Shown here: in pieces, positions 43,004 through 50,913 of the stretch | Layout of the letters: each line of letters starts with the position of its first letter | Numbering within the stretch: the first letter of the stretch is position 1 | Assembly: GCA_012026795.1 (NCBI GenBank) | Contig: VEPM01000021.1 | Coordinates: 1-64,000, forward strand | Source: Candidatus Methanoperedens sp. | GTDB taxonomy: Archaea; Halobacteriota; Methanosarcinia; Methanosarcinales; Methanoperedenaceae | Direction of reading: 5' to 3' | DNA length: 64,000 bases | Translations under genes and position numbers: made by a program | Notes under the pieces: generated by a model | Databases searched by the model: none | Told to the model about the DNA's origin: nothing | Seen by the model: only the letters and a program-made list of their open reading frames with translations

Positions 43004-43040
43004 ATTGATCAATTTCCGTATTCAGTACGGAATCCTTAAT

Positions 43041-43490
43041 TTAGTATTTGGCAAGAGCCGGGTTGGTTTTTACAAGGTCGGATTTGACTTCATTTGCCGA
43101 ATTGTCCATGAATGCCTGGCCTGATGGTGAGATTATCCTTCCAGTCTTCTGGTTTTTTACAAATCCTGCCTTTTCAAGCTGCTGCAAGGCTTCTCTTGCA
43201 ATAGAGCCACTTCCTTTGGCATGATGGATCGGTTTATTTCCATTCCGGTGGCGCCCGCCATAGAAACTCCTTAGTCTTGAAACCCCCACCGGTCCGTCAA
43301 TATAGATACGTCTTAAAATTGAAGCGCATCTTACATACCACCAGTCAGCATTATCCGGTGAAAGCTCTTTGTAAGCGCCTGTTTTAACAAAACCCGCCCA
43401 CTCGGGCGGTTTGGCTTTCCCGTTCGTTTTCAGTTTCTGCGCCACATTGTTTATGAGCATCTCTGCGGGCACATCATATATTGTTGTCAA
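43041..43490 (-). CDS. rps19e: 30S ribosomal protein S19e
   Basis: A 149-residue ribosomal protein with conserved MTTIYDVPAEMLI, DWWYVRCASILRRIYIDGPVGVSRLRSFYGGRHRNG and ALQQLEKAGFV. It starts at TTG 43490 with a perfect CGGAGGACTAAC ribosome site. The neighbourhood with PDCD5 and the CRM-domain gene is the common archaeal ribosome-biogenesis cluster. Confidence 0.95.
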   Translation of the reverse strand: MTTIYDVPAEMLINNVAQKLKTNGKAKPPEWAGFVKTGAYKELSPDNADWWYVRCASILRRIYIDGPVGVSRLRSFYGGRHRNGNKPIHHAKGSGSIAREALQQLEKAGFVKNQKTGRIISPSGQAFMDNSANEVKSDLVKTNPALAKY

Positions 43491-43576
43491 GTTAGTCCTC
43501 CGTAAAATTATCTTTATATGTAATCAAGATAGTCTCTTGAATGATTCAAGGGTCTTATTTAATTATCGTATAGTAT

Positions 43577-43831
43577 TTACCTTTTTCGGCAAAAAACCGC
43601 CGTATTACCCCTGACCTCAATAAGTTCCGATCCTGAAAGGTCAGCAAGTTCCTGAGCAAGTTCTTTCTTCCCGGTTTCGGCAAAAGCAGATTTAAGAATT
43701 TTAACTTTTACCATATTCCTGTTCTTCAACTGGATTTTTAATTCTTCAACCACACCACCAATACCTGATTTCCCTACTTGTAATGTGGTTTCAATAGAAG
43801 TGGCTTCTGCTCTTTTCTCCTGTTTGTTCAT
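43577..43831 (-). CDS. YhbY/CRM-domain RNA-binding protein
   Basis: An 84-residue protein that is a single CRM domain: TTLQVGKSGIGGVVEELKIQLKNRNMVKVKIL and LSGSELIEVRGNTAVFCRKR. The central GKSG loop is the RNA-binding GxxG motif. CRM/YhbY proteins associate with pre-50S ribosomes. Its start overlaps the stop of the roadblock gene by 4 nt. Confidence 0.9.
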   Translation of the reverse strand: MNKQEKRAEATSIETTLQVGKSGIGGVVEELKIQLKNRNMVKVKILKSAFAETGKKELAQELADLSGSELIEVRGNTAVFCRKR

Positions 43832-44196
43832 GTTAATATCTCTTTTAACTTTTTCGCGGATTTATCAAGTTCCAGAAGAATCAAGCCCAGGCCGATATCC
43901 GGACTGGCAAGAAGGATCAACAAGGCCTTGTGTCCCGCTCCGACAACTATTAATTTTCCATGATCCGATTCGACAATTACTCTTGTAGGTATACCCATAT
44001 CAATATGCGTTGTTGCAGTCTCAGCCGCTCCGAGCATTGTGGCGGACATCGCAGCCATGGATTCTACGATTTGTTCTTTCTGCATAATAGCCCGGATGAG
44101 CAATCCATCACGGCTTGCAGCGGCACATGCGATCACACCGCCTACTTTTTTAAGATCGGTCAATAACTTATCTACCATTTCTATTGTATCGGACAA
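43828..44196 (-). CDS. Roadblock/LC7 domain protein
   Basis: A 122-residue single roadblock/LC7 domain: VGGVIACAAASRDGLLIRAIM, MAAMSATMLGAAETATTHIDMG and IVVGAGHKALLILLASPDIGLGLI. The start is TTG at 44196, chosen because GGGAGGGATCTGA lies right before it. Such proteins dimerise and bind small GTPases, acting as activators (MglB-like). The upstream gene encodes a RecA-GTPase fusion and touches this start (TGATTG), so the partner is very probably that GTPase. Confidence 0.9.
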   Translation of the reverse strand: MSDTIEMVDKLLTDLKKVGGVIACAAASRDGLLIRAIMQKEQIVESMAAMSATMLGAAETATTHIDMGIPTRVIVESDHGKLIVVGAGHKALLILLASPDIGLGLILLELDKSAKKLKEILT

Positions 44197-45366
44197 TCAG
44201 ATCCCTCCCGTGACCCTGTCCAGTAATACTTCAAATGCTTCATACACCCCGATCTTATCTTTTGCTATTGCACGAACGATAGGTATATCCTCCGGTAGAT
44301 GGAATTGTTCCCTTATTTCTTCAGGAGTTAATGCCCCTGGCAAATCCTGTTTATTTGCGACCACAACATACGGAAGTCCATAGGACTTTGTAATATCAAG
44401 CATATGTTTTGCCCTAATAAAATCAGAAGGATTTGTTGAATCCACAATAAGAAAAACACCCATTGATTCACCGCTGAGCAATTTAATGATAGGGTCAAAT
44501 CGTTCCTGCCCCGGTGTTCCGAATATATCAGCACTAAAACCCTTATAATCCACATGACCGTGGTCCATGGCAACAGTGGTGCCGAGCCTGTCAACCGATA
44601 TCGCCCGCGTGGACAGAGCATGGACAAATGTGCTCTTCCCGGCATCAAAAGGACCTGTGACAAGTATTTTAGGTATGAATATCTTTATACCGCCCGGCCT
44701 TAAAACCCTGAAAAGCATTGATTTCCTGGATGCTTCTACCCAGTCTGATTTCATTATTCCGAAATACTGCCCGAAAATAACACGTTCAGCTATTCCGCCG
44801 ATAGAAATAATCGAATTGAAAAGGTCTCCCTTGATCTGATTTAATGTTTCATCAGAATAAGGCCATGCCGTGAAATTATAAACGATGGTATGATCATACA
44901 ACATCGCCATCTTGTTCCATGTCCTGACCGCTTCAATTGTTTCTTTCTCCCCGCACAGGTCCATTATTGTTGAAAGAGAACCGAAAACGATAGTACTTGG
45001 TGGTAATTCTTTTATGATATCCATTATTGTCTTGTGAAAATCTTCTATCTTATCCGGATTCGAAACAATGTACTTTTCATTAGATGGGGCACCGATTAAA
45101 GGATTATAGGAATCGACAAAAAATAATTTATCCTTGAATGAGTTAATATCCCAGCCAAACTCGCTAAACTGGCCTTTTACAATATCGGGTATGGTGCTTG
45201 ATACGACAAAAACGCATGTTCCACCCGCCTTGAGTGTACCATAAACTGTCTGCAATCCAAATATCTCACCTTCAACACCTGGCTGGCTGTAATAAACAAG
45301 ACTCTTCCCTCTTGGAATACCTCCCCCCAGGAATTTGTCAAGCTTAGGGATTCCTGTCTCTATCAT
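44197..45366 (-). CDS. RecA/KaiC-like domain fused to a Ras/Arf-like GTPase
   Basis: A 389-residue fusion. Residues about 1-225 are a KaiC/RAD55-like RecA fold (GIPKLDKFLGGGIPRGK); its Walker A position reads YSQPGVEGEIF, lacking the GK(T/S), so it probably does not hydrolyse ATP. Residues about 235-389 are a small GTPase: P loop GPFDAGKST, switch II FGTPGQERF (the usual Asp of DTAGQE is Gly, the Gln is kept), VANKQDLPG (NKxD) and a final AIAKDKIG. The operon holds a roadblock protein and a second KaiC-like ATPase. It is a probable signalling or membrane-position switch. The domain order is unusual. Confidence 0.88.
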   Translation of the reverse strand: MIETGIPKLDKFLGGGIPRGKSLVYYSQPGVEGEIFGLQTVYGTLKAGGTCVFVVSSTIPDIVKGQFSEFGWDINSFKDKLFFVDSYNPLIGAPSNEKYIVSNPDKIEDFHKTIMDIIKELPPSTIVFGSLSTIMDLCGEKETIEAVRTWNKMAMLYDHTIVYNFTAWPYSDETLNQIKGDLFNSIISIGGIAERVIFGQYFGIMKSDWVEASRKSMLFRVLRPGGIKIFIPKILVTGPFDAGKSTFVHALSTRAISVDRLGTTVAMDHGHVDYKGFSADIFGTPGQERFDPIIKLLSGESMGVFLIVDSTNPSDFIRAKHMLDITKSYGLPYVVVANKQDLPGALTPEEIREQFHLPEDIPIVRAIAKDKIGVYEAFEVLLDRVTGGI

Positions 45367-45367
45367 A

Positions 45368-46072
45368 TTAATTTCCCCTTATTATCTTTATATTGTAGCC
45401 ATCGATCTCATATTCAAACCATGGTGTTGGTTTTTGAGATATTCCGACCACTCGTATAAAATTTTTATCCTCCACAGATTTAATCTCTATCATGCCGTCA
45501 AATAATTGTTTTAAAGTTGCGACCGCCTGGTCATCATGCATACCGCTCTCTATTACATAAATTCCCAGAGCACCCGCTGCCTTAATACGACCGGTAAAAA
45601 CATGAAGGAACCTGAAAACAGTCTGAATATTTGAATACATTAGTATTGTTGAGAGTGAATTTATATATAACTGGATCTTCTGGGTATTCTTTTTCATAAA
45701 GAATTCCTCAAAAAACTGGCTGATCTTGACCCCTATACCCGTAAGATCAACGGGACTGCTTGCGATTTTTATATTCTCATTCTCGATCGAAGCACCACCA
45801 AGGGTTTTTGTAACACAGTCGATTATCCCGATCCTTGACATGGGAAGATTCAAATCATGCTCCTTGAACCATTCAAGAATATGGACGGCGGATTCACGCG
45901 TATTGACTGTAATAATTGCATTTTCATTTTTTACAGCGCCATTGTACATAATGTGGTTCAGGATGGCTTCCTTCCCACTCATGGGTGGTCCTATAAGCAT
46001 TATATTCGACCCTTTTCTGATACCTCCAATCGCATCATCCAGTTCCTTAATACCTAATGTATAGTCGCTCAT
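45368..46072 (-). CDS. KaiC/RAD55-like RecA-superfamily ATPase
   Basis: A 234-residue protein with a RecA fold like RAD55 proteins: TLGIKELDDAIGG, Walker A LIGPPMSGKEAIL, then LYINSLSTILMYSN. It differs from the RecA half of the fusion gene by keeping a canonical GxxxxGK. It ends 1 nt before the fusion gene start, so the two are coupled. A heterodimer of an ATP-binding and a non-binding RecA domain is plausible. Function unproven. Confidence 0.85.
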   Translation of the reverse strand: MSDYTLGIKELDDAIGGIRKGSNIMLIGPPMSGKEAILNHIMYNGAVKNENAIITVNTRESAVHILEWFKEHDLNLPMSRIGIIDCVTKTLGGASIENENIKIASSPVDLTGIGVKISQFFEEFFMKKNTQKIQLYINSLSTILMYSNIQTVFRFLHVFTGRIKAAGALGIYVIESGMHDDQAVATLKQLFDGMIEIKSVEDKNFIRVVGISQKPTPWFEYEIDGYNIKIIRGN

Positions 46073-46178
46073 CGTAATCGTGCTTATGATGCTATTAGGA
46101 TTTTGGTGTATATAAATCCTAACAAAGCTTTTGAAAATTCATAATTATCATACAGTTAGTCAAAGTATCCTGAGGACT

Positions 46179-48869
46179 TTATATTTCCTCCTTCAGATCA
46201 AGCGTTGCTCTTTCTGTACCATCATCCAACGATTCAATTGTAAATCCCATTTCCTGAAACAGTTTTATTGCCCTGTAATTATCGGATAGCATCACTGCGC
46301 TGATTTTGTCAAGTTGCTTATCCCTGCAAATCTCTATCATATAGTCCACCATTTTTGAACCAAGGCCCTGGCCCTGCCATGGGTCAGCAACGATAAAAGA
46401 GATCTCACCTGAATTTTCAGCCGGGTCGATATTAAGCCTGACAACTCCGAGCAATTTTCTTTTCTCTTCTTCCTCTATTTCTGCCACAATGGCAAGTTCC
46501 CTATCATAGTCGATATTACAATATCTGGCACTGTACTCGTGTGCTACCGGCCCCATTACAGTTTGAAATATCCTGAAATGTAAGGACTCCTGCGAAAAGT
46601 TACGGACCATCTCAAGCCATAATGGTTCATCTTCAGGTTTTATTGGTCTTAAGATTACCATTCTTCCATCACGGAGCTTCCATAAGGACCTGTATTTTTC
46701 AGGATATGGGCTAATGACAAGATGCTCGTGAGGCTTTGCTTTTAACATTTCTTTATCGATCACTCCGCGTGCATCAAGGGCAAGAGCCTCATTTTCATTA
46801 ATCAGCAGTGGATTTATCTCAAATTCTTTCAACTGCGGGAAATCCACAAGCATCTGGGAAAAACGGACAATTATTTCTTCTAAAAGAGTGATATTGGCAG
46901 GTGGAATATTTCTGTAGCCTTTGAGAAGCCGATATACTTTTGTTTCTTCCAACATTCTTCTTGTAAGAGTCTGATTAAGCGGCAAAAGCCCGATAGCAAC
47001 ATCTTTGTATATTTCCACATCTATTCCGCCTCTCCCGAACATAATTACAGGACCGAAAAGAGAATCGGTTTTTGCGCCAAGAATTATTTCAATCCCATTT
47101 TTCCTGACCATCTTCTGTACAGTTATTCCCTGGATTTTCGCATCTGGATTGTGCTTTTTTACACTTTTCATTATGTCGTTATAAGCCGCTCGAAGTTCGG
47201 GTTCGGAATTGATGTCAAGCCTAACGCCCCCTACGTCTGTTTTATGAGATATTTGAGGCGACAGGATCTTAAGGACAACAGGATAACCAGTCCGGAGTGC
47301 GTAAGTTACGGCTTCATCTGCGGTTTTTGCCAATCTTGTTTTAACAACAGGAACATTATAATATTCAAGGAAACGTTTTGATTCGGTTTCCGTCAGGATT
47401 TTTCGACCCTCCCTGACAGCAGTTCTAATAATAGAAGCCAGGGGCTGTTTTGGCGGAGTGCTTTCTACAGGCAACTCTACAGGGGTTTCGTACAGCAGCT
47501 CAAGGTTGCGCTTATACTGGTACATATACATGTACGTCGCAACTGCCTGTTCTGGAGTGGAATAAGTCGGTACGCCATTATCAGTCAAAATATGATTTGC
47601 TTTTTCCACGTCTTCGTAGCCCATAAAAGAAGTAAAATATGGTTTGGAAAACTTTTTCGTTCTATAAATATCCAAAATCTTTACTGCTATTTCAGCAGGA
47701 TCAGAACTTCCCTGTGGGGTATAGATTATCAGCACACAATCAACATTTTCATCACTAAAGCATGCTTCTGTCGCAGCTGCATATCTGAAAGCATTTGCAT
47801 CTCCAAGCAGGTCAATCGGGTTACTTTTACTCCAGTGCGAAGGGAGAATTCCATTTAGCTTCTCAATCGTCACGCTACTTAATCGGGCAAGTTTCCCGCC
47901 AAGGGACATGATTGCATCGGAAGCCATTACACCGGGACCGCCCGCGTTTGTAATTATGGCAAGGTTTGGCCCCCTGGGGAGCGGCTGCTTACCAAGAGCT
48001 TCTGCGCAGTTGAACAGGTCCGCAATATCTTTTACACGTACAATACCTGCCCGCTTAAATGCAGCATCATATACCATGTCTTCGCCGGTTATAGCTCCTG
48101 TGTGTGAAGCTGCTGCCTTTGCACTCTCAACGGATCTTCCTGATTTCACAACAATTATTGGTTTTGTTCTTGAAAAGTGCCGCGCTGCGCTCATGAATTT
48201 CCTGGCATCGGTGATACCTTCGATATACATCAGAATGCTTCTTGTTTTGGGATCAGTGCCAAAATAATCGATCAGGTCGCCGAAATTCACATCGATCATT
48301 GAACCTACTGAAACAAAATTGCTAAAATTAATGTTCTCATGGGTGGCCAGGTCAAGAATTGCTGATCCCAGCGCCCCGCTTTGAGATATGAAGGCAATAC
48401 TACCTGTTTTTTGCTTCTTGGAAATAAAAGTTGCGTTAAGACCGATATCAGGATGGATTATACCAAGACAGTTTGGACCTATTATCCTCATGTCGTATTT
48501 CTTTTTTATTTCAATGATCTTTTCTTCCAGTACTTTTCCTGATTCCCCTACCTCCTTAAATCCTGCTGAAATTATAATCAGTCCCCTGATTCCGGCAATT
48601 CCGCACTGTTCCACTATATCAGGAACTGTTGTTGCGGGGGTGGCAATTATAGCAAGATCAACGGCCATGGGAAGCTGGGGAATTCCAGGGTATGCTTTTT
48701 TTCCAAGTATCTCGGATTTATGAATGTTAACAGGATAAACCTGCCCCCGATATCCCATTTCGGTTAAATTTTTCATTAAGATGTATCCAACCGAGCCTAC
48801 TTCGTCACTTGCCCCTACCAATGCAATACTTTTCGGATTGAAAATACTATCCAGATTTAATGATGCCAA
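46179..48869 (-). CDS. ADP-forming acyl-CoA synthetase fused to GNAT acetyltransferase
   Basis: An 896-residue protein starting at TTG. Residues about 1-460 are the CoA-binding and ligase domains (alpha; SIALVGASDEVGSVGYIL, GPNCLGI, KAAASHTGAITGED with the phospho-His), about 470-700 an ATP-grasp domain (beta), and about 715-896 a GNAT domain (LGVVRLNIDP, VADPWQGQGLGSKMVDY). The arrangement equals that of the Pat/YfiQ protein acetyltransferases, where the synthetase part binds acetyl-CoA as a sensor. Here the catalytic His is kept, so making acetate plus ATP from acetyl-CoA remains possible. Confidence 0.9.
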   Translation of the reverse strand: MASLNLDSIFNPKSIALVGASDEVGSVGYILMKNLTEMGYRGQVYPVNIHKSEILGKKAYPGIPQLPMAVDLAIIATPATTVPDIVEQCGIAGIRGLIIISAGFKEVGESGKVLEEKIIEIKKKYDMRIIGPNCLGIIHPDIGLNATFISKKQKTGSIAFISQSGALGSAILDLATHENINFSNFVSVGSMIDVNFGDLIDYFGTDPKTRSILMYIEGITDARKFMSAARHFSRTKPIIVVKSGRSVESAKAAASHTGAITGEDMVYDAAFKRAGIVRVKDIADLFNCAEALGKQPLPRGPNLAIITNAGGPGVMASDAIMSLGGKLARLSSVTIEKLNGILPSHWSKSNPIDLLGDANAFRYAAATEACFSDENVDCVLIIYTPQGSSDPAEIAVKILDIYRTKKFSKPYFTSFMGYEDVEKANHILTDNGVPTYSTPEQAVATYMYMYQYKRNLELLYETPVELPVESTPPKQPLASIIRTAVREGRKILTETESKRFLEYYNVPVVKTRLAKTADEAVTYALRTGYPVVLKILSPQISHKTDVGGVRLDINSEPELRAAYNDIMKSVKKHNPDAKIQGITVQKMVRKNGIEIILGAKTDSLFGPVIMFGRGGIDVEIYKDVAIGLLPLNQTLTRRMLEETKVYRLLKGYRNIPPANITLLEEIIVRFSQMLVDFPQLKEFEINPLLINENEALALDARGVIDKEMLKAKPHEHLVISPYPEKYRSLWKLRDGRMVILRPIKPEDEPLWLEMVRNFSQESLHFRIFQTVMGPVAHEYSARYCNIDYDRELAIVAEIEEEEKRKLLGVVRLNIDPAENSGEISFIVADPWQGQGLGSKMVDYMIEICRDKQLDKISAVMLSDNYRAIKLFQEMGFTIESLDDGTERATLDLKEEI

Positions 48870-49039
48870 TATATCCCCCGAAATAATACCTATAAGAGTC
48901 TTGAAAAATAAATCTTTGCTTTCTTGGCCAGAATTTATTCACCGCTTATAGTATTATATCGATAAGAGCCTCATAATTATAACTATAAGACGAATAAGTA
49001 TTTATATAGCAAAAGAATATTATATCAAGGTTGAATTTC

Positions 49040-49810
49040 ATGGTTGATAAGAAAAAGATTAAGACAGAAAAAGCTGACTCAAAGCGTGTTCCTACGGGGA
49101 TAGAAGGTTTTGACGAATTGTGTGGCGGTGGATTACTAAGAAACAGGTCATATCTATTATCAGGAGCAGCCGGTTGTGGAAAGACCATATTTGGGCTCCA
49201 GTATCTCTATAATGGCATAACGAAATATGGAGAAAATGGCATATATATAGCGACAGAGGAGCGACCCGATCAGGTCAGGGAAAATGTCCTGAAGTTCGGG
49301 TGGGATTTTGAAGCCCTTGAGGATGAAGGAAAACTTGCGATAATTGATGCATGTTCTACCAAGATAGGCATTCCATCCCATGAAAAATACGTTGATGTAA
49401 GACCTTTTGACCTTCGATCCATGATGGATCAGATAATTGCCATACAGGATACGATCGATGCCAAGAGGGCGCTTGTTGATGGAACAACATCTATTGGTTT
49501 TTACCTGCAGGAACCTTCAAAAATAAGAGTCGAGCTTTTAAAATTGAGCACAACTCTTGAAGTGCTGGGATTGACTTCATTTATGACATGTGAAATAATA
49601 GATGAAAATTCAACCAGCAGGTTTGGGGTTGAAACGTTCGTAACCGAAGGCACAATAGTGATGTATAACAAACGGGTTAATGATGTCAGGATTAGAAGTG
49701 TCGAGGTTTTCAAAATGAGAGGATCGGACCATAGCAAAGGTATCCATCCATATGAAATCACACCAACCGGAATAGTAGTGCATCCCGGAGAAGGAGTATA
49801 TACCTCGTAA
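49040..49810 (+). CDS. KaiC-domain ATPase
   Basis: Start at ATG 49040 behind AAGGTTGA; the frame also opens at TTG 49031. The 256-residue product is a single KaiC domain: VPTGIEGFDELCGGGLLRNRS, Walker A SGAAGCGKTIFGLQYL, ATEERPDQVRENVLKFGWDF and a Walker-B-like KRALVDGTTS. Archaeal single-domain KaiC proteins are common near signalling genes. It stands alone between the divergent acyl-CoA synthetase gene and tpiA, and could be the partner of the KaiC-GTPase operon 3 kb away. Confidence 0.9.
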   Translation: MVDKKKIKTEKADSKRVPTGIEGFDELCGGGLLRNRSYLLSGAAGCGKTIFGLQYLYNGITKYGENGIYIATEERPDQVRENVLKFGWDFEALEDEGKLAIIDACSTKIGIPSHEKYVDVRPFDLRSMMDQIIAIQDTIDAKRALVDGTTSIGFYLQEPSKIRVELLKLSTTLEVLGLTSFMTCEIIDENSTSRFGVETFVTEGTIVMYNKRVNDVRIRSVEVFKMRGSDHSKGIHPYEITPTGIVVHPGEGVYTS

Positions 49811-49843
49811 ATATACTTCTTAATTTTTTTAGATTCTATTCCC

Positions 49844-50515
49844 ATGGGTCAAAAACCACTTATAGTATTGAATTTCAAAACCTATGCCGAAAGCATGGGT
49901 GAGAAAGCAGTACTGATGGCGAAATACTGCGAAGAAGTCAGTACCGGGTCAGGCATCGAGATAATTGCCTGTCCGCAGACACCTGATCTTTTCAGGGTCG
50001 CAGGTGTGGTAAAAACACCTGTGTTCGCCCAGCATATCGACAGCGCTGGCGCGGGAAGTTACACAGGTCACATAACTGCTGATTGCATCCGGTCAGCAGG
50101 AGCAAAAGGAACACTTATCAACCACTCGGAGCGCCGTATCCTGTTGTCAGAAATCGATTCGGCAATCCAATCAGCAAAAAAAGCCGGATTAGTGACGATA
50201 ATCTGCACGAATAATATTGCAGTAACATCAGCAGCAGCAGCGCTTTCCCCTGATTTTGTGGCAGTCGAGCCACCTGAACTCATCGGTTCTGGTATTCCTG
50301 TTTCTAAGGCAAATCCCGAAATTGTAAGCGGTTCGGTGAACGCTGTGAAAAAAATAAACCCACGGGTCAAAGTCCTTTGCGGCGCCGGGATTTCAACCGG
50401 GGATGATGTTGCTGCGGCAATTGAACTGGGGACACAAGGCGTGCTTCTGGCATCAGGGATCATTAAGGCAAAAGATCCGAAGGCGGCGCTGTTTGAACTG
50501 GTGAAGAAAATATAA
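49844..50515 (+). CDS. tpiA: Triosephosphate isomerase (archaeal type)
   Basis: A 223-residue protein of archaeal size, smaller than bacterial TIM (about 250). The active site residues are N10/K12 (LNFKTYAE), His in LINHSERR and Glu in VAVEPPELIG; phosphate-binding loops are GAGIST and VLLASGII. It interconverts dihydroxyacetone phosphate and glyceraldehyde 3-phosphate in gluconeogenesis. It follows the KaiC gene by 33 nt. Confidence 0.95.
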   Translation: MGQKPLIVLNFKTYAESMGEKAVLMAKYCEEVSTGSGIEIIACPQTPDLFRVAGVVKTPVFAQHIDSAGAGSYTGHITADCIRSAGAKGTLINHSERRILLSEIDSAIQSAKKAGLVTIICTNNIAVTSAAAALSPDFVAVEPPELIGSGIPVSKANPEIVSGSVNAVKKINPRVKVLCGAGISTGDDVAAAIELGTQGVLLASGIIKAKDPKAALFELVKKI

Positions 50516-50913
50516 GAAAATAATACAAATAGCAGTCAGAATAATACAAATCAGTGTTCTTTCGAGCGCGCAGATTTTTTTATGCTTTTGTTGCATCTGG
50601 CAAAGTAACCGCAGATGAACACAGATAAACACAGATACACATCGTGATTTTGGGCGCGCGAGAAGTTATATATTTTTATATAATAATTTTGGTTGTAACC
50701 GAGATATCAATATGATTTTCAGAAAGCGTAGCAATAAATCTGTGTTCATCTGTGTTCATCTGTGGTTCCATTTACTCATATTCCATAAACAACAATATTT
50801 CAAAATATATAATTATTATTCTTATTAGAGCAATTAAAGAAGAAAGAGAGAATAAATCAAAATAGGATGGAGACTATAGGTATTTTATAGAAGATTAAAT
50901 TAATTTGAAATAA
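50516..50913. other. Gap with inverted dispersed repeat
   Basis: About 400 bases without a gene between tpiA and elp3. A 30-bp inverted repeat (50607-50636 and 50738-50767) frames about 100 nt that contain a TATATATTTTTATATA palindrome. The A/T-rich end after 50780 should include the promoter of the elp3 operon. Confidence 0.6.
50607..50767. repeat. Inverted AACCGCAGATGAACACAGAT-type repeat
   Basis: The two 30-bp arms differ at two positions. Units of (C/A)CAGATGAACACAGAT are repeated inside each arm. The type is scattered widely in prokaryotic genomes and is of unknown function. Confidence 0.7.
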
